From CAUUGB01 sp963544615 (lineage in GTDB: Bacteria; Patescibacteriota; Microgenomatia; UBA1400; PJMF01), in contig CAUUGB010000015.1 in assembly GCA_963544615.1 (NCBI GenBank), forward strand, positions 1 through 19,828: DNA of 19,828 bases, in the 5' to 3' direction. This document shows, in pieces, positions 1 through 7,745 of this stretch (the stretch's first letter is position 1; each line of letters starts with the position of its first letter). The position numbers were made by a program, and so were the translations under genes. The notes under the pieces were generated by a model. The model did no database searches. It saw nothing but the letters and a program-made list of their open reading frames with translations, and had not been told where the DNA came from.

Positions 1-603
1 AGTGCTCACTACCACCCACAAGAAGAAACTGCGCAATTTTTAAGACAAAATAATTATCACTTACCTCACTATTATCAGCGTGAATATTTAAGCGCGAGTG
101 AATTAGCTTATTTTTATCCCCGCTTTGCTTTTGCTATTTCTCGTGCAGGAGCAAACAGTGTGAGTGAATTTAGGGCTTTTAATTTATGCTGTTTGTATAT
201 TCCCTTACCACAAGCAAATTATCGTGAACAAGAGCGCAATGCTTTAACTCTGGTAGAAAAACAGGCTTCACTGCTGCTTTTACAAAAAGATTTAAACAGT
301 CTTAATTTATTAGAAAAAATATATCAGCTTGCCGATAACTATCAGCAATACCGAACAAAACTGCAAGCTTTGGAAGCTGATTTGCTGGGGGCGGAAAGAT
401 TAGCAAAACTAGTAGAAATTACTCTTTGTAAAAGGGCAACTTTACCCAAAAACACTCGCCAAAAAAATAAATGTGGGTGGCTTAACACGGCATTAACTTA
501 TCTTAAACTTCCCGACAATCATCAACCTCATTTAAAATCATTGTCATCAACCAAGCAAAATAAGTATCACCGACCGCTAGCAAAATCACGCTTAAAAAAA
601 TAA
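1..603 (+). CDS. murG: MurG, C-terminal part (UDP-GlcNAc:lipid I GlcNAc transferase), cut by window edge
   Basis: The reading frame is open from base 1, so this is the 3' part of a gene that begins before the window; the GTG at 160 is internal. MurG adds GlcNAc to lipid I to make lipid II on the inner face of the membrane. Seen here: SRAGAN at about bases 139-156, followed by VSEF, the IPLP segment and REQERNA, which match the C-terminal donor-binding half of MurG (SRAGAn..sEl..lIP.P...Q..NA). About 60-70 residues beyond the usual end of the family are basic and low in complexity (many K, N, Q, T). ftsQ follows after 13 bases on the same strand, the usual dcw neighbourhood. Family assignment is firm; the long basic tail is unusual and may help bind the membrane (inference). 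Confidence 0.85.
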   Translation, partial: SAHYHPQEETAQFLRQNNYHLPHYYQREYLSASELAYFYPRFAFAISRAGANSVSEFRAFNLCCLYIPLPQANYREQERNALTLVEKQASLLLLQKDLNSLNLLEKIYQLADNYQQYRTKLQALEADLLGAERLAKLVEITLCKRATLPKNTRQKNKCGWLNTALTYLKLPDNHQPHLKSLSSTKQNKYHRPLAKSRLKK

Positions 604-616
604 AGAGACTTTTTTA

Positions 617-1432
617 ATGCCCAGAATTTTTCTCTCCCACCAAAGTAGCAAACAAACAAAAAAACAACAATATTTTTGCAGAAGAGTGGTGAAAAATAAG
701 TCTGCCACAGATAGCAAAAAATTTGCTTTGCCCTCATTTTATCTTCAGGTAGGCAAAATTGTTTGCCTACTTTTGACAATTTATGTAAGTTGGCTATTAA
801 TTAGTACTCAATTTGTAGTCAAACAAGTTACTTGCTTAATTTACCCAGGTCAATGGGCATGTCCGACTGCTCTTAATGAGCAGTGTCAACAATTATTAGG
901 CAAACGCCTGTTATTTTATAATTTTGCCAACATCATTGCTTCCTGGAAAAATCAGCAATTACCTTTTATCAGTAGTAATTATCAAAAAATATTCCCCCAT
1001 CACTTACTGGTAACTTTTACTTTTCATCCCCCTGCCTATGTCCTTTTAGCACACGGACAAAGTTATGGTTTTGATGCTTGGGGGGATTATACCCCCATTC
1101 CCACCAGTGATAATCCCCTCCTGATTGAAATTAGCAATGAGCAGGTGGCGTCTGGTTTAATACATCGCTACCTTGACCCAGTCTTAGCAGATAAATTTTA
1201 CGCCCTCACCTATTTACTTGCTAAACAGCAAACATCAGTCACCAAAGCAGTGCTAACTAATTTGCAAAGTATTACTTTACAAACTCCAAAAGGAAATTAT
1301 CTGCTCGATTTATTTGCTCTGGATGAAAATTTACAAAAGCTAGCTTTTCTCGAACACAGTGATTATAATTTTAACCAAAAAGAAACCCTGATTGATTTGC
1401 GACTTAACTTGCCAGTGATTAAAAATAATTAA
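617..1432 (+). CDS. ftsQ: FtsQ/DivIB-like cell division protein
   Basis: 271 residues. A basic cytoplasmic N-terminus (about 1-43) precedes one hydrophobic segment (about 44-64), then an extracytoplasmic region of about 200 residues. The C-terminus has IDLRLNLPVI, like the strand that ends many FtsQ proteins (iDLR....v.ik). FtsQ is a bitopic scaffold linking early and late divisome proteins (FtsB/FtsL and FtsW/FtsI). Overall sequence similarity to characterised FtsQ is weak, so the call rests on topology, the end motif and position directly after murG. The start ATG has a modest AAAGAGA upstream. The next gene begins two bases after its TAA, so translation is probably coupled. Confidence 0.7.
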   Translation: MPRIFLSHQSSKQTKKQQYFCRRVVKNKSATDSKKFALPSFYLQVGKIVCLLLTIYVSWLLISTQFVVKQVTCLIYPGQWACPTALNEQCQQLLGKRLLFYNFANIIASWKNQQLPFISSNYQKIFPHHLLVTFTFHPPAYVLLAHGQSYGFDAWGDYTPIPTSDNPLLIEISNEQVASGLIHRYLDPVLADKFYALTYLLAKQQTSVTKAVLTNLQSITLQTPKGNYLLDLFALDENLQKLAFLEHSDYNFNQKETLIDLRLNLPVIKNN

Positions 1433-1434
1433 TT

Positions 1435-2013
1435 ATGTCAACAGCGGCTTTAGATTTATACATTAAAACCATGATGCAAAAAGGCAAAAGCATTGCCACC
1501 ATTAGGCAGGCGTTAGCCAAAGCTTCATGGAGTCAGGCTGCCATTGACCAAGAATTTGCTGCTTTAGGGGTGCTCACTACTGATTTTTGGCGCTACCCCA
1601 GCTGGCCGGTGAGCCGACACACTTGGTCACGGCAAAAAAATAAAAATTCTCTACCAACCAATGAAGAACCCCTTCACTCACCAAGCAACTGCCCTCCTAT
1701 CTCAATTTTGCCCACTCTTTGTGAGAGTAAAAAAACGCTCGCCTCCCCATCATTAATTAATCACAGCCAGTTGTCATTAGCAATCAATGGTAAAGCGCCC
1801 TCCATAAAAATTGCCAAAGTTACTGGCAAACAAGTTATTCAAGCGGTGGTTAATAAACGCCGCCAGCAAAATAAGCAAAAATTAGGGCAGAAAAGCAAAA
1901 AAAATTCTCATAGTCAACTGGAAAAGTTGCAAGCTAAAAGCATTGCTTTTGGAATTTTGCTCGCAGTAGTGATGATTTTAGCTATTATTTGGCAAGTCTT
2001 TTATCGCCGCTGA
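1435..2013 (+). CDS. Small tail-anchored protein with N-terminal helical repeat, unknown function
   Basis: 192 residues in three parts. Residues about 8-45 form a short amphipathic helical unit (LYIKTMMQKGKS..TIRQALAKASW...AIDQEF), of the type seen at the N-terminus of many CPR membrane proteins. The middle (about 50-165) is basic, low in complexity and probably disordered. Residues about 168-189 are a single hydrophobic segment ending in RR, suggesting a tail anchor with most of the protein in the cytoplasm. No catalytic motif is visible. The start lies two bases after the ftsQ stop, so it is likely co-translated with the division gene and may act at the membrane in division or wall synthesis; that role is inferred from position only. 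It is the only gene here seen to end in TGA. Confidence 0.7.
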   Translation: MSTAALDLYIKTMMQKGKSIATIRQALAKASWSQAAIDQEFAALGVLTTDFWRYPSWPVSRHTWSRQKNKNSLPTNEEPLHSPSNCPPISILPTLCESKKTLASPSLINHSQLSLAINGKAPSIKIAKVTGKQVIQAVVNKRRQQNKQKLGQKSKKNSHSQLEKLQAKSIAFGILLAVVMILAIIWQVFYRR

Positions 2014-2029
2014 GATTAATCGCTTAAAA

Positions 2030-2533
2030 TTAGCGTTTAGGCGATTGACGTTTGCGTCTTGCTTTGCCGCCAGTGCCAATTTTACGACTTTCTTTCATTC
2101 TATCATCGCGAGTCAGCAAACCAGTGGGCTTAAACAATTCGCGATAATTAGGGTTAAATTTAACCAAAGCTCTGCTTAAACCATAAGTTAAAGCATCCAT
2201 TTGACCATGAATACCGCCACCAATAATCTTAACTGTGACCGCATATTTACCTAATGAATTGGTAATATTAAAAGGTAAATTATATAAACTAGCAGCTCCG
2301 GGTATGGCTTGAAAATACTGTCCCACTGCTACCCCATTAACCAAAAAATCACCCGGTTTGGGATACAAACGCACTCTGGCAGTAGCTACTTTACGTCGAC
2401 CGACAGTAGCAATATAATCCCCTTTGGGAGAACTCATAACTACCGCCGCAGTACTTTTAGTCCCAGCTCGGGGGGTTTTTTCTTTTTTTACCACTTTTTG
2501 TACTTGCGATTTTTTATTTTTCTTGATTGCCAT
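2030..2533 (-). CDS. rpsI: 30S ribosomal protein uS9
   Basis: Component of the 30S head, whose C-terminal tail reaches the P-site tRNA. Recognised by YIATVGRRKVATARVRL, GGGIHGQ, the ALVKFNPNYRELFK region and the basic end with ARRKRQ and final KR. I place the start at the ATG at 2533 (167 residues, MAIKKNKK) because AAGGAACC lies just upstream. An ATG 12 codons earlier (2569) has no such site and would overlap rplM by 56 bases; the chosen start overlaps it by 20. A lysine-rich N-terminal extension of about 35 residues precedes the S9 core. Last gene of the ribosomal operon; it meets the hypothetical + strand gene tail to tail with 16 bases between. Confidence 0.93.
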   Translation of the reverse strand: MAIKKNKKSQVQKVVKKEKTPRAGTKSTAAVVMSSPKGDYIATVGRRKVATARVRLYPKPGDFLVNGVAVGQYFQAIPGAASLYNLPFNITNSLGKYAVTVKIIGGGIHGQMDALTYGLSRALVKFNPNYRELFKPTGLLTRDDRMKESRKIGTGGKARRKRQSPKR

Positions 2534-2978
2534 TGCCTGGTTCCTTTTTTTGTTTGCTATAGCTGCCATGAGGGTGAGTGCTAGATGGATAAACCTTCAA
2601 CCTAGCTAAACGCTGGGAGCGCAAACGATTATTGGGCAGCATATTTTTCACCGCTAAAAAAACAATCTCTTCTGGTTTGCGTTTTTGCAAAGTAGCAAAG
2701 GTTTCTTTTTTTAAGCCACCTGGATAATTGGAATGACTCCAATAAAGTTTTTTATCAGCTTTACCTCGAGTTAAAACAATTTTACTGGCATTGGTAACCA
2801 CCACATAATCACCGCCATCTAGATGAGGTGTGTAGGTGGGTTTGTGTTTACCTTGCAGCAAAACAGCAATTTGACACGCTAAGCGACCTAAAACTTGCTC
2901 ACTCGCATCAATAAACTCCCAATTGCGACTAACTTCACTAGCTTTAATGGTTTTAGTTTTAGTGCGATAAGTTTGCAT
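2514..2978 (-). CDS. rplM: 50S ribosomal protein uL13
   Basis: 154 residues. Early-assembling 50S protein. Seen: the N-terminal WEFIDASEQVLGRLACQIA and LLQGKHKPTYTPHLDGGD segments, DYVVVTNASKI, and PEEIVFLAVKNMLPNNRLRSQRLARLKVY, all typical of L13. The C-terminal tail past the usual end is short, basic and glycine/asparagine rich, and its codons double as the rpsI ribosome-binding region and start, so the two genes are physically coupled as in most bacteria. Starts three bases after the rplQ stop, with AGGA about nine bases upstream. Confidence 0.95.
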   Translation of the reverse strand: MQTYRTKTKTIKASEVSRNWEFIDASEQVLGRLACQIAVLLQGKHKPTYTPHLDGGDYVVVTNASKIVLTRGKADKKLYWSHSNYPGGLKKETFATLQKRKPEEIVFLAVKNMLPNNRLRSQRLARLKVYPSSTHPHGSYSKQKKEPGNGNQEK

Positions 2979-2981
2979 GCT

Positions 2982-3551
2982 CTATTTTCCTCGTCCTTTG
3001 CTGATGTTAGTGCGCGTATTACTTAATCTCTGGCTGGTAACATTAGTCATGTTAACTGCTTTTTCATCACTTTTTTGGTCTTGCTTAATAGCTTGTTGAG
3101 CTTTAAGATCATTGCCACTTGATGAGGCAGTCTTTACTTTCTTACTGTTAGCTTTTTCTTTTTTACTTTTGGCTGGAGATAATTTTTTTTCTGGTAAACT
3201 AACTACCAAACTTAGCTGATAAACAAGAGCATTATCACCACGGCGATTACCCACCACCCTCATGCTAGTAAAACCACTTTGATAAGCTGCTAAAGCTGGC
3301 AATACTCGCTCACAAATATTATTGACTACATCGCGTCTACCATAAAGACGATGCAATTGCCTTCTAGAAGCAAGATTGTTATTTTTAGCTATGCTAATAG
3401 AGTGCTCAATCAAGCATCGTGCTTGTTTAGCTTTAGCTTTGGTAGTTGTAATTTCACCATGCTCAAAAACACTCACAGCTAAAGCTTGTAGCATAGCCGA
3501 GCGAGCTTTGGTATCGCGATTGAATGATTTTTTATCTAAGCGGTGTCGCAT
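2982..3551 (-). CDS. rplQ: 50S ribosomal protein bL17 with long C-terminal tail
   Basis: 189 residues against the usual 115-130. The N-terminal core is clear: MRHRLDKKSFNRDTKARSAM, the LVSVFEHGEITTTKAKAKQAR-like region, LYGRRDVV, and RRGDNALVYQLSLV at its end (about residue 117). The remaining 70 or so residues are rich in K, S, N and Q, with no obvious fold. L17 sits near the peptide exit tunnel, so a disordered tail there would be surface exposed (family knowledge plus inference). Ends in TAG. Six bases separate it from rpoA, with an AAGG site before the start. Confidence 0.95.
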   Translation of the reverse strand: MRHRLDKKSFNRDTKARSAMLQALAVSVFEHGEITTTKAKAKQARCLIEHSISIAKNNNLASRRQLHRLYGRRDVVNNICERVLPALAAYQSGFTSMRVVGNRRGDNALVYQLSLVVSLPEKKLSPAKSKKEKANSKKVKTASSSGNDLKAQQAIKQDQKSDEKAVNMTNVTSQRLSNTRTNISKGRGK

Positions 3552-3557
3552 ATAACC

Positions 3558-4511
3558 TTAATCTTCTAGTTTAACTCCATGTGCTGCTAAAGCTTCTTCT
3601 ACGACATCAATACTTTTGGCACCCAAGTTTTTCACCTTAGCAATAGTGGAGCGAGAAGTACTGAGTAAATCGTAAACAGTTTTAAAACCAGCTTTATACA
3701 AAGCATTACTAAGTCTAGTAGGTAACTCTAATTCCTCCACTGTTAACAGCATAATTTTAGCTTCCTTGGGATCAAATTTACGCTGGACAAAATCAGCTTT
3801 GCCAACTTCTGCTTCCTGAGGATTAAATATCTGACTAAATTGTTTAGCTAAAATTTCACTTGCTCGTTTAACTGCTTCCAGGGGAGTAATGGAGCCTTTA
3901 GTTTTAACATCTAACAAGAGTCGGTCGTAATCAGTTTGTCTGCCTACCCGAGTAGCTTCTACTTTATAGGCAACAGTTACCACTGGTGAGAATAAAGCGT
4001 CAACATTAATTTGTCCAACCAAACTAGTATTGGCTTCATCAGCTAAGCGATAACCTAAACCACTTTCAACTTCCATCTCTACCTTAAAATTTTTCTTAGT
4101 CACAATTTCAGTAATCACTTGTTCTTTATTAACAATCTCAAAACCTGCCGAACAAGAAATGTCAGCAGCGGTAACGGTTTTAGGACCATTAACGTCAATA
4201 GTCAAAGTACCTTTATCTGCGGTTTGTGCCTTCACTACCACTTGCTTTAAGTTTAAAATGACGCGCAGTAAATCATCACTTAAACCCTCAACTCCGGTAA
4301 AGGGATGATCGCTATCGGCAAATTTAACACTGGTAATTGCACTTCCAAGTAGAGAAGTTAAAAGTACCCGCCGGAGTGCATTACCTAAAGTATGACCATA
4401 ACCATTAAGCAAGGGTGAAATTTCAATTACACTGCGATGCTTATCTAAAACTTCAAGCTCTTTGGTAACAAAAGTGGGGTTGGTGATTTCGTATTGACTG
4501 TGATCTGACAT
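3558..4511 (-). CDS. rpoA: DNA-directed RNA polymerase subunit alpha
   Basis: 317 residues. The N-terminal domain (about 25-230) has the assembly motifs, notably NGYGHTLGNALRRVLL and the GVEGLSDDLLRVILNLK region. The C-terminal domain (about 250-317) carries the helix-hairpin-helix type LGAKSIDVVEEAL, the part that contacts UP elements and activators. A complete alpha, so upstream-element recognition is probably kept. An AAAGGAG sits only two bases before the ATG. Placed between rpsD and rplQ as in the standard alpha operon, which ties polymerase supply to ribosome supply. Confidence 0.97.
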   Translation of the reverse strand: MSDHSQYEITNPTFVTKELEVLDKHRSVIEISPLLNGYGHTLGNALRRVLLTSLLGSAITSVKFADSDHPFTGVEGLSDDLLRVILNLKQVVVKAQTADKGTLTIDVNGPKTVTAADISCSAGFEIVNKEQVITEIVTKKNFKVEMEVESGLGYRLADEANTSLVGQINVDALFSPVVTVAYKVEATRVGRQTDYDRLLLDVKTKGSITPLEAVKRASEILAKQFSQIFNPQEAEVGKADFVQRKFDPKEAKIMLLTVEELELPTRLSNALYKAGFKTVYDLLSTSRSTIAKVKNLGAKSIDVVEEALAAHGVKLED

Positions 4512-4529
4512 AACTCCTTTACTGTATAA

Positions 4530-5138
4530 TTAGCGAGAATAAAACTCCACAATTAATTGTTCCTCAATGTTCTCTCTGGTATCTTCACGCAGTGGCAATT
4601 TAGCCACATTAACAATACCAGCTTTAATTTTTAACCACTCCGGAGGAGTGGTGTCATTGTCTTTAATTGCCTGAGCAAGCACCTGATGTTTTGCCGATGA
4701 TGGTTTGGGACTAATCACATCGCCCACCTGCACTCGGTAAGAGGGAATATCCATCCGCTTACCATTAACCAAAAAATGAGCGTGATTAACCAACTGCCGT
4801 GCCGCTGGTCTAGTTGGAGCCAAACCGGCTCGATAAATCACATTATCTAGGCGTCTTTCCAAATACGAAAGCAGAGTCATCCCAGTATTGGTTTGCTTAC
4901 TTGAGGCTTCTTGATAAAGTCGCTCCATCGATTTTTCACTCACCCCATACAAAGCTTTAACTTTTTGCTTTTCTTTAAGTTGCATACCATATTGCGACAG
5001 TTTACGACGCATTTTTGCACCATGTTGTCCTGGAGCTTGAGCCAACCGACGAGCGGTTTTACTCGCATTAGTTTTAAGGGATAAATCTTCCCCAAATTTT
5101 CTTGAAAGTTTAGTTTTTGGACCTGTGTATCTTGACAT
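4530..5138 (-). CDS. rpsD: 30S ribosomal protein uS4
   Basis: 202 residues, normal length. Primary 16S-binding protein that nucleates the 30S body. Seen: MSRYTGPKTKLSRKFG, PGQHGAK.RRKLSQYGMQLKEKQK, the YGVSEK segment, and the S4 RNA-binding domain (about 92-155) with RRLDNVIYRAGLAPTRPAARQLVNH and FLVNGKRMDIPSYRV. The end EQLIVEFYSR matches the conserved I.E.YSR terminus. No zinc cysteines at the N-terminus, so it is the metal-free type. In many bacteria S4 represses its own operon by binding the leader; I cannot identify such a site here. Confidence 0.97.
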   Translation of the reverse strand: MSRYTGPKTKLSRKFGEDLSLKTNASKTARRLAQAPGQHGAKMRRKLSQYGMQLKEKQKVKALYGVSEKSMERLYQEASSKQTNTGMTLLSYLERRLDNVIYRAGLAPTRPAARQLVNHAHFLVNGKRMDIPSYRVQVGDVISPKPSSAKHQVLAQAIKDNDTTPPEWLKIKAGIVNVAKLPLREDTRENIEEQLIVEFYSR

Positions 5139-5155
5139 ATATTAACTTTGGTAGT

Positions 5156-5563
5156 TTACCGGTTATGTTTAGCCTTTCTGGAACGAGTGCCATTATGAGG
5201 AATAGGAGTTCTATCAACAATCATGCCTAAGCGCAAACGGGCAGCTCTAAGTACATTTAGCACCACATCTCTACCTGGACCAATACCTTTAATATAAACA
5301 TCAATTTCACTCAAACCAAAAGCGCGACTTTTGTTGAGAGCATTCTCTACTGCTACAGTAGCAGCAAATGGAGTAGATTTTCTTGAACCAGAAAATCCAG
5401 ACTCACCAGTAGATGACCAACACAAAACGTTACCTTTTTCATCAGTAACAGTAGCCAAAGTGCTGTTAAAAGTAGCGCTCACATAAAGCCTGCCTTTAGG
5501 CACTACTTTGGTAACTTTTTTCTTAACTAAATTCTCTCTTGGCGATGATTTTTTTTTAATCAT
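5156..5563 (-). CDS. rpsK: 30S ribosomal protein uS11
   Basis: 135 residues. Part of the 30S platform, next to the E site and the Shine-Dalgarno/anti-Shine-Dalgarno helix. Seen: LYVSATFNSTLATVTDEKGNVL.WSS.G..GF.GSRKSTPFAA, then KGIGPGRDVVLNVLRAARLRLGMIVDRTPIPHNGTRSRK, which are the hallmark S11 blocks. The N-terminal 25 residues are a lysine-rich extension. AAGG precedes the start, and eight bases separate it from rpsM. Confidence 0.96.
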   Translation of the reverse strand: MIKKKSSPRENLVKKKVTKVVPKGRLYVSATFNSTLATVTDEKGNVLCWSSTGESGFSGSRKSTPFAATVAVENALNKSRAFGLSEIDVYIKGIGPGRDVVLNVLRAARLRLGMIVDRTPIPHNGTRSRKAKHNR

Positions 5564-5571
5564 GATAAACC

Positions 5572-5976
5572 TTATTTACTTTTAGCTTCCTCAAGCTTGG
5601 CAGCCATTTCTTTAGTCATGGAACCGATTGTTTGTCGTTTATTGCCCCTGACAGAACGCGAGTTGGTACGAGTGCGCTGTCCTCGTGCCGGCAATCCTGC
5701 CATGTGGCGCAAACCACGATAACAGCGAATACGTCGCAGTCTATCGATATCGTCAGCGACTTTGCGTTTGAGATCACCTTCAATCACATATTGGTCTAAA
5801 ATAGTTTGAATCCGACCCACCTCCTCTGAGGTTAAATCGCGTGCTCTTTTGTTTTCATCTAAATTAGCCCGTTTGACCACGTCTGCAGCTACTCTGCGAC
5901 CCACACCATGAATATAACAAAGAGCAAAAATCAACTTCTTTTGCTCGGGAATATCAACACCAGAAATACGCAACAT
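5572..5976 (-). CDS. rpsM: 30S ribosomal protein uS13
   Basis: 134 residues. Head protein that forms inter-subunit bridges and contacts P-site tRNA. Seen: MLRISGVDIPEQKKLIFAL.YIHGVG, DLTSEEVGRI, VEGDLKRKVADDIDRLRRIRCYRGLRHMAGLPARGQRTRTNSR, all diagnostic. The C-terminal tail after RGNKRQ is an added short helix (MTKEMAAKLEEAKSK). Begins five bases after the rpmJ stop. Confidence 0.96.
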   Translation of the reverse strand: MLRISGVDIPEQKKLIFALCYIHGVGRRVAADVVKRANLDENKRARDLTSEEVGRIQTILDQYVIEGDLKRKVADDIDRLRRIRCYRGLRHMAGLPARGQRTRTNSRSVRGNKRQTIGSMTKEMAAKLEEAKSK

Positions 5977-5981
5977 ACCAA

Positions 5982-6095
5982 TTAACCTTGCCTTTGTTTA
6001 TGTTTAGGATTTGAGCACACCACCCGCAACACGCCCTTGCGCTTGACTAATTTGCATTTATTGCACATTTTCTTTACTGAACTGCGAACTTTCAT
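5982..6095 (-). CDS. rpmJ: 50S ribosomal protein bL36
   Basis: 37 residues: MKVRSSVKKMCNKCK, then the basic core and a final KHKQRQG. C11, C14, C27 and H32 form the classic L36 zinc ribbon (CxxC...C...H), so this is the zinc-containing form. GGGAG lies six bases before the ATG, a clear ribosome-binding site. First gene of the rpmJ-rpsM-rpsK-rpsD-rpoA-rplQ-rplM-rpsI run; the promoter at 6126-6134 immediately upstream serves the whole group. Confidence 0.95.
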   Translation of the reverse strand: MKVRSSVKKMCNKCKLVKRKGVLRVVCSNPKHKQRQG

Positions 6096-6125
6096 CCTCA
6101 ACTCCCTTTGTATATAAGAGACGCA

Positions 6126-6134
6126 ATTATATCA
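6126..6134 (-). promoter_or_regulatory. Extended -10 promoter of the alpha operon
   Basis: Read on the minus strand this is TGATATAAT, a consensus extended -10. The predicted transcription start is near 6119, giving a leader of about 24 bases with GGGAG before rpmJ. No good -35 is visible at 17 bases, as is usual with an extended -10. It lies in the 67-base gap between infA and rpmJ, so the ribosomal operon has its own promoter apart from infA. Confidence 0.65.
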
Positions 6135-6162
6135 TAAGGCAAACAAATTTGCTTTAAGCAAT

Positions 6163-6486
6163 TTACTGCGTTTGAGTTTTTATTGACCTATAGGTAATTT
6201 TTGCCTTAGATAGATCATATTTTGACACATAACCTTTAACTTTATCTCCAGGCAAAACTCTAATCCGATAGAGGCGCATTTTCCCCGCCAAAGTCCCCAA
6301 CAGCTGTCTGCCTACTAAATCGGTTACTTCACTGCTGGTGACTGTGAGGCGAAAACTGGTATTAGGTAAGCAATCATCAACTACTCCCTCAATATCAAAA
6401 ACATCAGCACTCTTTTTTTTATTTTGTGCAAAATTTACTTGGCGCTTGGCTTTTTCACTTCTTTTGTGAGCTTGAACTTTACCCAT
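6163..6486 (-). CDS. infA: Translation initiation factor IF-1 with N-terminal extension
   Basis: 107 residues against about 72 in most bacteria. The OB-fold core begins near residue 30: FDIEGVVDDCLPNTSFRLTV, then GKMRLYRIRVLPGDKVKGYVSKYDLSKAKITYR, the standard IF-1 blocks. Between them, the loop around residues 52-66 is longer than usual. The first 28 residues are lysine/glutamine rich. IF-1 binds the 30S A site during initiation. There is no Shine-Dalgarno; a perfect extended -10 sits eight bases upstream, so the mRNA is predicted to be almost leaderless. That supports the chosen ATG. Confidence 0.9.
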   Translation of the reverse strand: MGKVQAHKRSEKAKRQVNFAQNKKKSADVFDIEGVVDDCLPNTSFRLTVTSSEVTDLVGRQLLGTLAGKMRLYRIRVLPGDKVKGYVSKYDLSKAKITYRSIKTQTQ

Positions 6487-6494
6487 AAAGCAAG

Positions 6495-6503
6495 ATTATA
6501 ACA
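6495..6503 (-). promoter_or_regulatory. Extended -10 promoter of infA, near-leaderless
   Basis: Minus strand TGTTATAAT, a perfect extended -10. Predicted start near 6488, two bases before the infA ATG at 6486. No Shine-Dalgarno in the gap (CTTGCTTT). The same nine-base word occurs before the GT8 gene and before the 166-residue gene. Confidence 0.65.
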
Positions 6504-6506
6504 TAA

Positions 6507-7745
6507 TTAGTCACGCCTTAAAGCGTCAACCGGATTAAGTTTGGCAGCCCTAACAGCTGGCATAATGCCAAAAAGTAAACCAATAGTCATACTCACTACA
6601 AGGGAAATTAAAATGGCATTGATGTCAATGGTATAAGGGAAAGTAGGCAAACTCTCACCGCCAAAAACATTTACCAACTTAATAATAATACTACTAACTC
6701 CCACTCCCAAAATAATGCCAATTAGGCCGCCGAAGATAGTAATCACCACCGACTCCACTAAAAAACCCAAAATAATATCACGCTCTTTAGCGCCAATTGC
6801 TTTCATTAAGCCAATTTCTTTGGTGCGCTCGGTGACATTCACCAACATAATATTCATAATGCCTACACCACCCACCAGCAAGCTGATAGCGGCAATCAAA
6901 CTCAATCCTAGTGAAAAAATAGTCATCATTTTAGAGACAGTTTCCATTTCTCCTCTAGTATTTTCAATTGAGAGATATGAATCAGCCATACTTTCATAAT
7001 CGTATTCATTCATAATTGCTTGCTCCAGTTGGGTAACAATTTTTTTGTAATTAGCATTGGCAATGGTGCGTACCGAAATTTGTTTATAACCATGATCGCG
7101 GACACTTTCTGTGAGCTCGCACAAATTAAAGGGTACAAAAATTTCACCCATATTCGCGCTATCATCAACAAAGGGGGGTTTGGGTGCAATTCCAATAATT
7201 TGATAGTAGCGATAATCGTCGGGAAATTCTACCTCCAACCATTGTCCTAAAGCAGCCTCAGGACTACCAAAAAATTTCTCTGCTAAATAAGCGTCTAGTA
7301 CAGCAACTTGAGCCTGATCTTGATTTTCATTTTCATCAAACCAGCGTCCCAGCAAGAGCTTGCGATTTTTAACACTAAAAACATGCTCATAATTGGTAAT
7401 TACGGTATAAAGTTGCTCATCAAGCGTGGAGGCAGTGCCATACTCGCTCTCCGCAAAAGGTAAATACTCCGCTACCCCCTCAATATTTTTGTTTTTGAAA
7501 AAATCAATCACACTTTGGTCTAAAATTTCATTGCTTTCGGCATTATTGTAATTAAGCTTAATGCTTAAACTACCAAATCCGGAACTGTCGAAAATATTTT
7601 CCACTGCTTTATAAGCAGAGCGACCTAAATTCATAATAGTGATAACTGCTGCAATTCCCAAAATAATCCCAATCATGGTTAAAATAGTACGCAGCAAATT
7701 CAGCTTAAGGGTTAAAAGTGATTCTTTAATTAATTCAAGAAGCAT
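6507..7745 (-). CDS. MacB-type ABC transporter permease (FtsX family)
   Basis: 412 residues. One membrane segment at about 18-40, a large extracytoplasmic MacB-PCD-like domain (about 41-270), then an FtsX domain with three segments (about 273-300, 328-357, 378-398). The loop motif TERTKEIGLMKAIGAKERDI (about 305-323) and the end PAVRAAKLNPVDALRRD are hallmarks of the family, which works by mechanotransmission rather than carrying substrate through the membrane. In MacB of Gram-negatives the ATPase is fused; here it is the separate upstream gene, overlapping by 16 bases. Substrate is not readable from sequence; such exporters move peptides, lipoproteins or drugs. Confidence 0.92.
   Translation of the reverse strand: MLLELIKESLLTLKLNLLRTILTMIGIILGIAAVITIMNLGRSAYKAVENIFDSSGFGSLSIKLNYNNAESNEILDQSVIDFFKNKNIEGVAEYLPFAESEYGTASTLDEQLYTVITNYEHVFSVKNRKLLLGRWFDENENQDQAQVAVLDAYLAEKFFGSPEAALGQWLEVEFPDDYRYYQIIGIAPKPPFVDDSANMGEIFVPFNLCELTESVRDHGYKQISVRTIANANYKKIVTQLEQAIMNEYDYESMADSYLSIENTRGEMETVSKMMTIFSLGLSLIAAISLLVGGVGIMNIMLVNVTERTKEIGLMKAIGAKERDIILGFLVESVVITIFGGLIGIILGVGVSSIIIKLVNVFGGESLPTFPYTIDINAILISLVVSMTIGLLFGIMPAVRAAKLNPVDALRRD

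Noticed and set aside
567..779. Minus-strand 70-codon frame over the murG-ftsQ junction
   Set aside because: Overlaps recognised coding sequence on the other strand; no ribosome-binding site or family resemblance.
2018..2046. Weak inverted repeat at the convergent end of rpsI and the tail-anchored gene
   Set aside because: Six-pair stem with a 17-base loop and no T run; not a credible terminator.
2309..2609. Plus-strand frames over rpsI and rplM
   Set aside because: Shadows of well-identified ribosomal genes; phenylalanine- and serine-rich reverse readings of lysine-rich codons.
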